Assembly (NCBI RefSeq): GCF_000878135.1
Contig: NZ_JXQZ01000014.1
Location: 1-64,000 of the forward strand
Source of the DNA: Frigoribacterium sp. MEB024
GTDB lineage: Bacteria; Actinomycetota; Actinomycetes; Actinomycetales; Microbacteriaceae
Direction of reading: 5' to 3'
DNA length: 64,000 nucleotides
Each line of letters starts with the position of its first letter. The first letter of the stretch is position 1. The notes beneath the pieces are model-generated. The model was given only the letters and a program-made list of their open reading frames with translations, searched no databases and was not told the DNA's origin. A program made the translations under genes and the position numbers. Below, one piece after another: positions 27,677 through 37,168 of the stretch.

Positions 27677-30313
27677 ATGAGCACCACCGAGACCACCACC
27701 ACGGGCACCACCCCAACCACCACCACCGGCACCACGACCCGCGCGACGCAGCGCACCGCCCGCACCCTGCACACCGGCTGGAGCCTGCGCAGCACCGCCG
27801 GCCCCGTGCCTCCCGAGATCGCGGCCGTCGACGTGCCCGCCACCGTCCCGGGCACGGTGCACACCGACCTGCTGGCGGCCGGCCTGATCGTCGACCCCTA
27901 CCTCGACGCGAACGAGCACCTGCTCGCCTGGATCGGGCAGGCCGACTGGTCGTACACGTCGTCCTTCGACTGGCGGCCCGACGGGCACGACCGCCACGAG
28001 CTGGTGTTCGCGGGCCTCGACACGGTGGCCACCGTGCTGCTCAACGGCGAGGTGGTGGCCGAGACGCGCAACCAGCACCGCACCTACCGCGTCGCGGTCG
28101 ACGGCCGGCTGCGCGAGGGGTCGAACGACCTCGAGGTTCGGTTCGGCTCGCCGGTGGCCTACGCCGACGCGCAGAGCCTGGCGCTCGGTTACCGACCGCA
28201 CGTGAACCACCACCCCTACAACGCGATCCGCAAGATGGCGTGCAGCTTCGGCTGGGACTGGGGTCTCGACACGGCGACCTCGGGCATCTGGAAGCCCGTG
28301 ACGCTCGAGTCGTGGTCGTCGGTCCGGCTGGCGGCGGTGCGACCGGTCGTCACGGTCGACGGGGCGCGGGGCGTCGTCGACGTGCACGTCGACCTCGAGC
28401 GCGCCGGGGCGGACGCCGGGCCGGTGACGGTCCGGGCGACCGTCGGCGACGTCACGCAGGAGGCGCGGGTCGAGCCGGGCGCGGACTCCACCGTCCTGCA
28501 GGTGGTCGTCGACGACCCCGAGCTGTGGTGGCCGCGCGGTCACGGCGGGCAGCCGCTCTCCGACGTGAGGGTCTCGGTGACCGGGGGAGCGGGCGGGGAC
28601 GCCAGCCGCGCCTCCTCGGGGGGTGACGGCGACGGGGTCGACGCGCCGGGGGCCGAGGCGCCGGCCGGCGGGGGCTCGGCGGACGACGTGCTCGACGAGT
28701 GGTCGTCGCGGATCGGGTTCCGGACCGTCGAGGTGCAGGTCGACCCCGACGACATCGGCACGAGCTTCACGGTCGTCGTGAACGGCGAGCCGCTGTGGGT
28801 CAAGGGGGCGAACTGGATTCCCGACGACGCGTTCCCGCACCGCATCGGGCGCGACCGCTACCGGGAGCGCATCGAGCAGGCCGAGTTCGGCAACGTGAAC
28901 CTGCTGCGGGTGTGGGGTGGCGGCATCTTCGAGTCCGACGACTTCTACGAGCTGTGCGACGAGCGCGGCATGCTCACCTGGCAGGACTTCCTGTTCGCCT
29001 GTGCCGCCTACGCGGAGGAGGACCCGCTGCGCGGCGAGGTCGAGGCCGAGGTGCGTGACAACGTGACGCGGCTGATGACGCACCCGAGCCTGGTGCTCTG
29101 GACGGGCAACAACGAGAACATCTGGGGTCACGACGAGTGGGGTTGGGAGCGTCGGCTCGACGGGGCGACCTGGGGGCTGGGCTACTACCTCGACCTGCTG
29201 CCGGCGTTGGTGGGCGAGCTCGACCCGGGGCGTCCGTACGCGGCGGGCAGCCCCTGGTCGGGCAGCCTCGACGTGGCGCAGAGCGACCCCGACCACGGGT
29301 CGGTGCACCTGTGGGAGCAGTGGAACCGCAAGGACTACCCGACCTACCGTGACGTGGTGCCGCGCTTCGTGGCCGAGTTCGGCTGGCAGGGGCCCCCGAC
29401 CTGGTCGGCGATGACGCGGGCGATCCACGACGAGCCGCTCACCCCCGAGTCGCCCGGCATGATCGTGCACCAGAAGGCGATGCAGGGCAACGACAAGCTG
29501 ACCGACGGGCTGCTGGCGCACTACCCGCTGCCGAACGAGATCGAGGCGTGGCACTGGGCGATGCAGTTGAACCAGGCGAATGCGGTGCAGGTGGCGCTCG
29601 AGCACTTCCGGTCGCACGCGCCGCGGTGCAGGGGGGCCGTGGTGTGGCAGATCAACGACTGCTGGCCGGTGACGTCGTGGGCCGCGGTCGACGGCGACGG
29701 GCAGCGCAAGCCGCTGCTCTACGCGATGCGGCACGCCTTCGCCGACCGGCTCGTGACGATCCAGCCCCGCGACGGCGGTCTCGCGGCCGTGGTGGTCAAC
29801 GACACCGAGGAGGCGCTGGCCGGCCCGCTCGTGCTGCGGCGCGTCGCGTACGACGGTCGCGTCCTCGCCTCGGAGCAGGTGTCGCTCACGGTGGCGGCCC
29901 GAGACACGGTGACCGTGTCGGTGCCCTCGTCGGTGGCGGAGTTCGGGGCGCCCGAGTCGGAGCTGCTCGTGGCGTCGGCGGACGGGGTGGCGCGCGGGCT
30001 GTGGTTCCCGGTCGAGCCGCGGGATTCGGCGCTCGCCGCGGCGTCGGTGTCGACGTCGGTGACGGCGCTGGCCGCGGGTGCGGGCGTGGAGGCGGGCGCG
30101 GGCTACCGGGTCGAGGTGACGGCGGGTTCGCTCGTGCGCGACCTGGCGCTGCTCGTCGACAAGGTCGACCCCGCGGCGACGGTGGACGAGATGCTCGTGA
30201 CCCTGCTGCCGGGCGAGACGGCCGTGTTCACGGTGGCGTCCGACGTGGTCGGCGTGGAGGAGGAGTTCGTTGCGCAACGGGTGTTGCGTACCGCGAACGA
30301 GTTGGTCGGGTGA
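27677..30313 (+). CDS. Beta-mannosidase (glycoside hydrolase family 2)
   Basis: 878 residues without a signal peptide, so cytoplasmic; it would release mannose from the non-reducing end of imported beta-mannosides. The sugar-binding domain has WIGQADWSY and NHHPYNAIRKMACSFGWDWG, typical of the family. The acid/base is E480 in WTGNNENIWG and the nucleophile E567 in VAEFGWQGPP. A low-complexity insert near 300-340 (Gly/Ala/Asp-rich) contains ASRASSGG from a motif copy; another copy gives TQEARVEP. The N-terminus is Thr-rich. The start ATG at 27677 follows GGGAG. Confidence 0.9.
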   Translation: MSTTETTTTGTTPTTTTGTTTRATQRTARTLHTGWSLRSTAGPVPPEIAAVDVPATVPGTVHTDLLAAGLIVDPYLDANEHLLAWIGQADWSYTSSFDWRPDGHDRHELVFAGLDTVATVLLNGEVVAETRNQHRTYRVAVDGRLREGSNDLEVRFGSPVAYADAQSLALGYRPHVNHHPYNAIRKMACSFGWDWGLDTATSGIWKPVTLESWSSVRLAAVRPVVTVDGARGVVDVHVDLERAGADAGPVTVRATVGDVTQEARVEPGADSTVLQVVVDDPELWWPRGHGGQPLSDVRVSVTGGAGGDASRASSGGDGDGVDAPGAEAPAGGGSADDVLDEWSSRIGFRTVEVQVDPDDIGTSFTVVVNGEPLWVKGANWIPDDAFPHRIGRDRYRERIEQAEFGNVNLLRVWGGGIFESDDFYELCDERGMLTWQDFLFACAAYAEEDPLRGEVEAEVRDNVTRLMTHPSLVLWTGNNENIWGHDEWGWERRLDGATWGLGYYLDLLPALVGELDPGRPYAAGSPWSGSLDVAQSDPDHGSVHLWEQWNRKDYPTYRDVVPRFVAEFGWQGPPTWSAMTRAIHDEPLTPESPGMIVHQKAMQGNDKLTDGLLAHYPLPNEIEAWHWAMQLNQANAVQVALEHFRSHAPRCRGAVVWQINDCWPVTSWAAVDGDGQRKPLLYAMRHAFADRLVTIQPRDGGLAAVVVNDTEEALAGPLVLRRVAYDGRVLASEQVSLTVAARDTVTVSVPSSVAEFGAPESELLVASADGVARGLWFPVEPRDSALAAASVSTSVTALAAGAGVEAGAGYRVEVTAGSLVRDLALLVDKVDPAATVDEMLVTLLPGETAVFTVASDVVGVEEEFVAQRVLRTANELVG

Positions 30314-30367
30314 GGGAGGCCGTCGTTCGGGGCGGTGAAGTCCGGCGAGGAATCGTCGGCTCCTTGT

Positions 30368-30373
30368 TATAGT
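30368..30373 (+). promoter_or_regulatory. -10 element upstream of the LCP gene
   Basis: TATAGT about 50 bases before the LCP start codon. No convincing -35. It is the likely promoter of the plus-strand polysaccharide arm. Confidence 0.4.
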
Positions 30374-30424
30374 CAGATGCGCTGTGGCCGAGATCCGTGA
30401 CCGAGTGCTAGGGGAGCGAGCCGC

Positions 30425-31480
30425 ATGAGCGACATCTTCACGCTGACGCCGGACGAGGGCGACGGTGGCGAGCCGACGCCGCAGAAGAAGCGCAAGCGGC
30501 GTCGCTCGAAGCCGGTCATCGCTCTGATCACGCTGGCGTCGGTGCTGGTGGGGGTCATCGTGATCATCGGGGTCGTGGGCGGCGTCTACGCGTCCCGGCT
30601 GGCGAACTCGTTCAACGACAACGCGACGAAGATCGAGCAGGCCTTCCCCGAGGAGTCGACGCGTCCGGCGCCGGCACCCGACGGGGCGATGAACATCCTG
30701 CTGATGGGTTCGGACTCCCGGGCCGACGCGACGACCATCGACGACCCGTCGTCGTCGGACCAGCGGACCGACTCGATGATGCTGGTGCACGTCGACGCCG
30801 ACCGCGAGAACGTCTACGTGATGTCGATCATGCGCGACCTCTACGTGCCGATCCCTGACCACGGCTCGAACAAGATCAACGCGGCCTTTGCGTACGGCGG
30901 TTCGCCCTTGACGGTCCAGACGGTTGAGCAGCTGCTCGGCGTCCGCATCGACCACGTCGCCATCATCGACTTCGAGGGCTTCAAGGGCATGACGACGGCG
31001 CTGGGCGGGGTCGACGTGTTCTCGCCGCAGGCCTTCTCGACCAAGGGCGGCTTTTCCTACGTGGCCGGACTCAACAAACTCGAAGGCGACGCGGCGCTGG
31101 CGTTCGTCCGTGAGCGCTACGCGTTCGCGGACGCGGACTTCACCCGGGTCAAGAACCAGCAGGCGTTCGTCAAGGGTCTGGCCAACACGATCCTGAGCCG
31201 GTCGACACTGACCGACCCCGGCAAGGTCTCGGCCTTCGTCACGGCGATGTCGCCGTACCTCACCGTCGACAGAGAATTCGACATCGGAACGATCGCCTCG
31301 CTCGGCGTCAGTCTGCGGTCGATCGACGCATCGAAGATGCACTTCTTCACGGTGCCGACCGCTGGCACCGGCTCGGTGGGCGGCCAGTCCATCGTGAACG
31401 TCGACCAGTCCGGCCTCGACGCCGTCAAGGCCGCTCTGGCCAACGACTCGTTGAACACCCTGCCGATCGCGCAGAACTGA
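30425..31480 (+). CDS. LytR-CpsA-Psr (LCP) family cell-wall glycopolymer ligase
   Basis: 351 residues. A basic cytoplasmic N-terminus (KKRKRRRSK), one helix (about 33-57) and an external LCP domain beginning NILLMGSDSRAD, then TDSMMLVHVDADRENVYVMSIMRDLYV with the conserved Asp and Arg residues. LCP enzymes transfer polyprenyl-linked polymers to peptidoglycan. At the head of the polysaccharide locus it probably attaches the product made by the following genes. Confidence 0.9.
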   Translation: MSDIFTLTPDEGDGGEPTPQKKRKRRRSKPVIALITLASVLVGVIVIIGVVGGVYASRLANSFNDNATKIEQAFPEESTRPAPAPDGAMNILLMGSDSRADATTIDDPSSSDQRTDSMMLVHVDADRENVYVMSIMRDLYVPIPDHGSNKINAAFAYGGSPLTVQTVEQLLGVRIDHVAIIDFEGFKGMTTALGGVDVFSPQAFSTKGGFSYVAGLNKLEGDAALAFVRERYAFADADFTRVKNQQAFVKGLANTILSRSTLTDPGKVSAFVTAMSPYLTVDREFDIGTIASLGVSLRSIDASKMHFFTVPTAGTGSVGGQSIVNVDQSGLDAVKAALANDSLNTLPIAQN

Positions 31481-31584
31481 TTCGGCAGCGTCAGTCGACG
31501 ACTCGGTCGGTCCTCTCGGCATCAGCCGGCCCTCGTCGTTTCTCACCACCTCGGCGCGGTCACCTCAAGAGAAAGCCAGTGCAC

Positions 31585-31650
31585 ATGAACGAAGCCGTCG
31601 CGACAGAGGGAAGCCTTGCTCGCCTCCCACCGACCGGTTCTGGCCGATGA
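31585..31650 (+). CDS. 21-residue upstream ORF coupled to the acetyltransferase gene
   Basis: ATG at 31585, stop at 31648-31650 overlapping the next ATG at 31647. It ends ARLPPTGSGR. The acetyltransferase start has no Shine-Dalgarno of its own, so coupling is plausible. No other support. Confidence 0.3.
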   Translation: MNEAVATEGSLARLPPTGSGR

Positions 31651-32237
31651 GCTTCATCGCCGACTCGGCACAAGTCCACCCGACCTCGAGGATCGGTTCG
31701 GGTACGAAGATATGGGACCTCGCCCAAGTGCGCGAGCACGCCGTGATCGGCCTCGACTGCGTCGTCGGTCGCGCGGCCTACATCGACGAGGGCGTGCGCT
31801 TGGGCGACCGGTGCAAGGTGCAGAACGCGGCCCTGCTCTACGCCCCCGCGGTACTCGCCGACGGCGTGTTCGTCGGGCCCGGTGTGATCTTCACGAACGA
31901 CACCTACCCCCGAGCCGTCAATGCGGATGGTTCGGCCAAGGATGCGGACGACTGGACACCGACAGGGGTGTCCGTTTCGGAGGGTGCATCGATCGGCGCC
32001 CGCGCCGTGTGCGTCGCCCCGGTGGAGATCGGACGATGGGCCACCGTCGCAGCCGGTGCAGTGGTCACGCGAGACGTGCCCGACCACGCACTCGTCGTCG
32101 GCGTTCCCGCCCGACGCATCGGGTGGGTGGGCAAGAGTGGTCGTCGGCTGGTCACCGAGGGCACCGCCTGGCTCGACGAGACGACTCGAGAACGATACAA
32201 AGAGCGCGATGGCGTGCTGATGGAGATCACGAAATGA
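31647..32237 (+). CDS. WbpD-type sugar N-acetyltransferase (left-handed beta helix)
   Basis: 196 residues of hexapeptide repeats (IGSGTKIWDLAQVREHAVIG ... GVFVGPGVIFTND ... VEIGRWATVAAGAVVTRDVP). The HAVIG and FTNDTYPR segments match UDP-2-acetamido-3-amino-glucuronate N-acetyltransferases. It would acetylate the 3-amino group made by the next gene's aminotransferase. ATGA overlap with that gene. Confidence 0.85.
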   Translation: MSFIADSAQVHPTSRIGSGTKIWDLAQVREHAVIGLDCVVGRAAYIDEGVRLGDRCKVQNAALLYAPAVLADGVFVGPGVIFTNDTYPRAVNADGSAKDADDWTPTGVSVSEGASIGARAVCVAPVEIGRWATVAAGAVVTRDVPDHALVVGVPARRIGWVGKSGRRLVTEGTAWLDETTRERYKERDGVLMEITK

Positions 32238-33325
32238 CCATGGAATTCATACCGTCCGCACGCCCGCTGATCGGTGACGACGAGCGAGAGGCGGTCGACG
32301 CCGTCCTCCGTTCCGGCATGTTGGCACAGGGGCCGGAGGTCGCTGCGTTCGAGCAGGAGTTCTCGGCCGAGCTAACTCGCGGTCGTTCATCGGTTGCGGT
32401 CAACTCGGGCACCTCCGCCCTCCACCTGGGCCTCCTCGCTGCGGGAGTCGGGCCTGGTGACGAGGTCATCGTCCCGTCCTTCACGTTCGCGGCCACGGCG
32501 AACTCCGTTGCCCTCACCGGAGCGACGCCCGTCTTCGCCGACATCGACCCCGCGACGTTCTGTCTCGATGCAGCCTCTGTCGAGTCGTTCGTCACGGATC
32601 GCACGGTCGGAGTGATGCCCGTGCACCTCTATGGGCAGTCCGCCGACATGACCGCCCTCTCGGCCCTCGCCACGGACAAGGGCCTCCGCATCTTCGAAGA
32701 CGCAGCCCAAGCGCACGGTGCGACGTGGGACGGCCAGCAAGTCGGCACGTTCGGTGTGTTCGGGGCGTTCAGCCTCTACCCCACCAAGAACATGACTTCG
32801 GGAGAGGGCGGCATGCTCACCGTGGACGACGCGACTGTCGAACGGACGATCCGCCTGCTGCGCAACCAGGGGATGGACCGCCAGTACCAGAACGAGCTGG
32901 TGGGCTTCAACATGCGCATGACCGACCTCCACGCCGCCATCGGCAGGACGCAACTCCGCAAATTGGCCGGTTGGACGCAATCGCGTCGGGCCCACGCGGC
33001 CGAGTTCGATCGCCGGCTCCGGGGAGTGGTCACGCCTCCCGTTGCTGCAGGCGCCGGTCACGTCTACCACCAGTACACGATCCGTGTCGAAGACGACCGA
33101 GACGGCTTCGCGGCAGCGCTCAAGAGCGAATTCGCTGTCGGAAGCGGCGTGTACTACCCCGTGCCGAACCACCGACTGCCGTCCTTCGCGCGCGGTGTCG
33201 ATCTTCCGGAGACCGAGAAGGCAGCACGCGAGGTGCTCTCGATCCCCGTGCACCCGTCGCTCAACGAGACCGAGATCGATCGCATCGTCGACGCCGTGAA
33301 CATCCTCGCCACGGCAGGTGCATGA
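32234..33325 (+). CDS. WbpE-type DegT/DnrJ/EryC1 aminotransferase
   Basis: 363 residues, a PLP sugar aminotransferase. Motifs include NSGTSALHLGLLAAGVGPGD, the carboxylate in FEDAAQAHGA and the PLP lysine K185 in LYPTKNMTSGEGG. That lysine motif is typical of WbpE, which aminates the 3-keto UDP-GlcNAcA. ATGA overlaps on both sides. Confidence 0.88.
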   Translation: MTMEFIPSARPLIGDDEREAVDAVLRSGMLAQGPEVAAFEQEFSAELTRGRSSVAVNSGTSALHLGLLAAGVGPGDEVIVPSFTFAATANSVALTGATPVFADIDPATFCLDAASVESFVTDRTVGVMPVHLYGQSADMTALSALATDKGLRIFEDAAQAHGATWDGQQVGTFGVFGAFSLYPTKNMTSGEGGMLTVDDATVERTIRLLRNQGMDRQYQNELVGFNMRMTDLHAAIGRTQLRKLAGWTQSRRAHAAEFDRRLRGVVTPPVAAGAGHVYHQYTIRVEDDRDGFAAALKSEFAVGSGVYYPVPNHRLPSFARGVDLPETEKAAREVLSIPVHPSLNETEIDRIVDAVNILATAGA

Positions 33326-34317
33326 TGGGGGCGGTCATCAAGGTCGCTCTGGTCGGCCTGGGCATGATGGGCCGCCATCATGCGAGGGTGCTTCGGGGAG
33401 TGGACGGGGTCGAACTCGTCGCGGCCGTCGACGCCCAAGGAGACACACACAGGGCGCTCGGCCAGGGTGTTCCCCTGTTCACCACCGTCGAGCAGGCCAT
33501 CGAGCACGGCATCGACGCGGCCGTGGTCGCGGTGCCGACGATCTTCCACGAAGAGATCGGTCTTACCCTGGCCGCGGCGGGGGTCCACTGCCTGATCGAG
33601 AAACCCGTCGCGCACGACGTCGACGCCGGCCGGCGACTGGTCGAGGCCTTCGACGCCGCGGGCCTGGTCGGTGCCGTGGGGCACATCGAGCGTTACAACC
33701 CCGCCCTGCAGAGCCTCCGGTCCCGCATCGCGGCAGGCGATCTCGGCGAGGTCTACCAGATCGCGACGAGGCGGCAGGGTCCCTTCCCTGCCCGGATCGC
33801 GGACGTCGGTGTCGTCAAGGACCTGGCCACGCACGACATCGACCTTACGGCCTGGTTGGCACAGAGCGGATTCGAGACCATCTTCGCCCAGAGTGCCCAT
33901 CGCAGCGGCCGCCCTAACGAGGACCTCGTGTCTGTCTCGGGTCGCCTTCGCAACGGCATCGTCACGAACCACCTCGTGAACTGGCTCTCGCCGTTGAAAG
34001 AGCGCGTCACGACGGTCACGGGGGAGAAGGGAACGTTCGTCGCCGACACCATCACGGCCGACCTGACCTTCTTCGCCAACGGAACCGTGTCGACGAGCTG
34101 GGATTCGATCGCCGCGTTCCGGGGGGTGTCCGAAGGCGAGATGGTCCGCTATGCCCTGACGAAGCGGGAGCCGTTGCTCGTCGAGCACGAAGCCTTCCGC
34201 GACGCCATCCTTGGTCGCGCGAACGACATTGTCACTTTGCGGGACGGGCTCGACACGCTCCGAGTCGCCGAAGCGGTCGTCGAAGCGTCGCGCACCTCCA
34301 CCGCCATCACGATCTGA
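33322..34317 (+). CDS. WbpB-type Gfo/Idh/MocA sugar-nucleotide 3-dehydrogenase
   Basis: 331 residues. Rossmann motif VALVGLGMMGRHH at the N-terminus, EKPVAHDVDAG with the conserved Lys, and VVKDLATHDIDL with the catalytic His region. It would oxidise C3 of UDP-GlcNAcA. The ATG at 33322 overlaps the aminotransferase stop. Confidence 0.87.
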   Translation: MMGAVIKVALVGLGMMGRHHARVLRGVDGVELVAAVDAQGDTHRALGQGVPLFTTVEQAIEHGIDAAVVAVPTIFHEEIGLTLAAAGVHCLIEKPVAHDVDAGRRLVEAFDAAGLVGAVGHIERYNPALQSLRSRIAAGDLGEVYQIATRRQGPFPARIADVGVVKDLATHDIDLTAWLAQSGFETIFAQSAHRSGRPNEDLVSVSGRLRNGIVTNHLVNWLSPLKERVTTVTGEKGTFVADTITADLTFFANGTVSTSWDSIAAFRGVSEGEMVRYALTKREPLLVEHEAFRDAILGRANDIVTLRDGLDTLRVAEAVVEASRTSTAITI

Positions 34318-34327
34318 ACGGGAACCC

Positions 34328-35671
34328 ATGAGCAAGAACGTCCTCAACATCTCCGTCGTCGGCCTCGGAAAGATCGGCCTGCCCCTCGCGGTCCAGTTCG
34401 CGTCCAAGGGCCACGCGGTCTCCGGCGTCGACATCGACCAGAGGGTCGTGGATCTGGTGAACGGCGCTGTCGAGCCGTTCCCCGGCGAACACGGTCTCGC
34501 CGACGCACTGCGTGACGTGGTGCCTCGCGGGCTGCTCAAGGCCGTCACAAACTACGGCGATGCCATCGCCGACAGCGACGTCGTGGTCGTCGTCGTACCG
34601 CTGTTCGTCGACGACGAAGCACGACCCGACTTCGGGTGGATGGACTCCGCCACGCGGTCGATCGCCGAGCACATGACCCCGGGAACCCTCGTCTCGTACG
34701 AGACGACCCTGCCTGTCGGCACCACCCGAGACCGATGGGTTCCACTCCTGGCTGAAGGTAGTGGACTCGCCGAAGGCACGGACTTCCACGTCGTGTTCTC
34801 ACCCGAACGTGTCTTGACCGGGCGCGTCTTCAGCGATCTGCGCAAGTACCCGAAACTGATCGGCGGGCTGAGCGTCGAGGGTGCGCGCCAGGCTCGAGAC
34901 TTCTACGAGGCCGTCCTCGACTTCGACGAGCGTGCCGACCTGCCGCGGGCGAACGGCGTGTGGGACCTGGGCAGCGCGGAAGCGGCCGAACTCGCGAAGC
35001 TTGCCGAGACGACCTACCGGGACGTCAACATCGGACTCGCGAACGAGTTCGCGCTGTACGCCGATCGTGTGGGCATCGACGTCCACGCAGTGATCGACGC
35101 GTGCAACTCGCAGCCCTACAGCCACATCCACCGGCCCGGGATCGCCGTCGGAGGGCACTGCATCCCGGTCTACCCGCGTCTCTACCTCTGGAACGACCCT
35201 GGGGCCACGATCGTCAGCGCGGCCCGTGCCGCGAACGTCGCGATGCCTGCTCGCACCATCGATGCCTTGGCGGCGCTGCACGGAGACCTGACGGGCGAGA
35301 CCGTCGCCGTCCTCGGGGCCGCCTATCGCGGTGGCGTCAAGGAGACAGCCTTCTCGGGCATCTTCGATGCCGTCGATGCACTGAGGGCACGAGGGGCTCG
35401 TGTGCTCGTCAATGACCCCCTCTACACATCCGATGAGCTGGCGGCGTACGGATTCGAGTCGTTCCAGGAGGGACAGGCCGCTGACGCGCTCGTCCTGCAG
35501 GCGGATCACGAGGTCTACCAGAACTGGAGCCACGAGCAGGCGCCCGGCGTGCGCACCGTGATCGACGGTCGACGGGGTCTTGATTCGGGGGCCTGGGGCG
35601 AGGCAACGTTCGTCCGATTGGGTGATGGCGCGGCCGCGCGCTCTGGCGACATTAATCGCAGCGCCGTCTGA
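34328..35671 (+). CDS. WbpA-type UDP-GlcNAc/UDP-ManNAc 6-dehydrogenase
   Basis: 447 residues. NAD-binding ISVVGLGKIGLPLAVQFA, the central helix domain with TYRDVNIGLANEF, and the catalytic C278 in VGGHCIPVYP. It oxidises C6 of a UDP-HexNAc twice. With the three preceding genes it makes up the known WbpA-B-E-D route to UDP-2,3-diacetamido uronic acid. ATG at 34328, ten bases after the previous gene. Confidence 0.9.
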   Translation: MSKNVLNISVVGLGKIGLPLAVQFASKGHAVSGVDIDQRVVDLVNGAVEPFPGEHGLADALRDVVPRGLLKAVTNYGDAIADSDVVVVVVPLFVDDEARPDFGWMDSATRSIAEHMTPGTLVSYETTLPVGTTRDRWVPLLAEGSGLAEGTDFHVVFSPERVLTGRVFSDLRKYPKLIGGLSVEGARQARDFYEAVLDFDERADLPRANGVWDLGSAEAAELAKLAETTYRDVNIGLANEFALYADRVGIDVHAVIDACNSQPYSHIHRPGIAVGGHCIPVYPRLYLWNDPGATIVSAARAANVAMPARTIDALAALHGDLTGETVAVLGAAYRGGVKETAFSGIFDAVDALRARGARVLVNDPLYTSDELAAYGFESFQEGQAADALVLQADHEVYQNWSHEQAPGVRTVIDGRRGLDSGAWGEATFVRLGDGAAARSGDINRSAV

Positions 35672-35704
35672 CCCGGAGCCGGTAAAACCGGCACAAGCAT
35701 CAGC

Positions 35705-37051
35705 GTGGAACATTCAGGAGGTGAGAACAGGTCGTTGCCAAAAGCCAAATTTCGCCTGCCCACGCGGCTGAGAAGTGGTGTCGCTCTCATCCTGGCCGGC
35801 AGCATTGCCGGTCAAGGCATCATCGTCCTGTCCTCGCCCTTGCTCACCAGGCTCTATGACGCCGCAGATTTCGGATCTCTGGCCGTGATCACGTCCCTCT
35901 CAGCGATCGGAGGGGCCGTGGTCACGTTGAATTGGGAACGTGCTGTCGTCGTGCCCCGGAGCCCGGGAATCGCCAGGTCGCTCGTGTGGCTCGCTCTGGC
36001 CTCTGCCGTTGTCCTATCCAGCGTGCTGGCGCTCGTGGCCTGGCTTTCGAGAGACTGGCTGGCGACGACCTTCAGTGCACCGTTCCTGACGCGAGACTGG
36101 TGGTTGATCCCCGTCACCGTCATGGCCATCGCGCTCTTCAAGATCTACTCGAGCACGCTCACCCGCCGCCAAGCTTATGGCCGCCTTGGGATCCGGAATG
36201 CGATGCAGGGATGGGCTCAGGTCGCTTTCAACATCCTGATGGGGTTGGCAAGCGTCGGTGGTTCTTTGGGGCTCACCCTCGGAACAGCTGTCGGTCGGAT
36301 CTTTGCGGTGGGTGGTGCGGTGAGGGTCCGCAAACCCGTTACGGAACTTGTTCCACGTACAAAGCCCATTCCTCCGGGCCGCATGTTCGCAGTGGCCTCA
36401 GCAAGATTCCGCCGACTGCCACTCGTCTCCACGTGGTCCTCGTTGCTCAACGTCGTGGGGCTTCAGGCGCCCATCCTTGTGTTGACGGCCGCTTACGGGC
36501 TTTACGAGATAGGTTTCGTTGCGTTGACGATGCGCGTCCTGGCTGCCCCTGTCGGCATCATCGCTGACGCTACAGCTCAATACGTCGAGGGCTCTCTTGG
36601 TGTCCTCATTCGTGGACGTGCACGCATCGGACCCTTGCTGAACCGAACCGAGTTTTTCTTGGCCCTCATCGTCGTTCTACCACTAATCGCAATCATCGTG
36701 GGCGGGCCGTCGATCTTCTCCATTGTCTTCGGCGACGAATGGCGAACGGCAGGCCAGTACGCACGTATTTTCGCCCTCACGTATGCCCTCCAGTTGGTGG
36801 TGGTGCCCGTAAGCCGGGTGCTGCTGCTCATCGACCGAACGAAGGTCCAGCTCGCTTGGGACCTCAGCCGATCGATCATCGTCATCGGCGCAGTTGCCAT
36901 GGTGAGCAGCCTCGGAGCGTCGCTCACGACGGCCATCGTTGTTCTCGCGAGCGTCCAATCGATTATGTACGTGGCGCTGTTGGTCCTCATTCGCATAACT
37001 GTCGCTAACCACGATGGGAGGGGAGAAATCGATGTCTCAAGCGTTTCCTAG
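35705..37051 (+). CDS. Wzx-type oligosaccharide flippase
   Basis: 448 residues with about 12 hydrophobic segments; the start RLRSGVALILAGSIAGQGIIVLSSPLLTRLYDAADFG is typical of the polysaccharide flippase family. It moves the lipid-linked repeat unit across the membrane. The start is uncertain: GTG 35705 has no ribosome-binding site, whereas TTG 35735 in the same frame follows AGGAGG (35716-35721) at 13 bases. Base use is visibly richer in A/T than upstream, hinting at exchange. Confidence 0.85.
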   Translation: MEHSGGENRSLPKAKFRLPTRLRSGVALILAGSIAGQGIIVLSSPLLTRLYDAADFGSLAVITSLSAIGGAVVTLNWERAVVVPRSPGIARSLVWLALASAVVLSSVLALVAWLSRDWLATTFSAPFLTRDWWLIPVTVMAIALFKIYSSTLTRRQAYGRLGIRNAMQGWAQVAFNILMGLASVGGSLGLTLGTAVGRIFAVGGAVRVRKPVTELVPRTKPIPPGRMFAVASARFRRLPLVSTWSSLLNVVGLQAPILVLTAAYGLYEIGFVALTMRVLAAPVGIIADATAQYVEGSLGVLIRGRARIGPLLNRTEFFLALIVVLPLIAIIVGGPSIFSIVFGDEWRTAGQYARIFALTYALQLVVVPVSRVLLLIDRTKVQLAWDLSRSIIVIGAVAMVSSLGASLTTAIVVLASVQSIMYVALLVLIRITVANHDGRGEIDVSSVS

Positions 37052-37168
37052 ACGGGCCAAGCAAGCCTTGGCGTCGTCAACGTTTTCGAGCACCGCCGGC
37101 GAGCCATCTCTCCTGCAATACTGCTGCCCACCCGGTTGGCACGTTGGTGCCAGCGGTAAGGAGTCATA

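Noticed and set aside
27599-31549. A 1316-codon minus-strand frame opposite the mannosidase and LCP genes
   Set aside because: It is low-complexity Arg/Val/Asp/His-rich, without domains, and mirrors two well-supported plus-strand genes.
36577-37012. Minus-strand frames of 109-139 codons within the flippase gene
   Set aside because: They lie wholly inside a well-supported membrane protein gene and have no start signals or family features.
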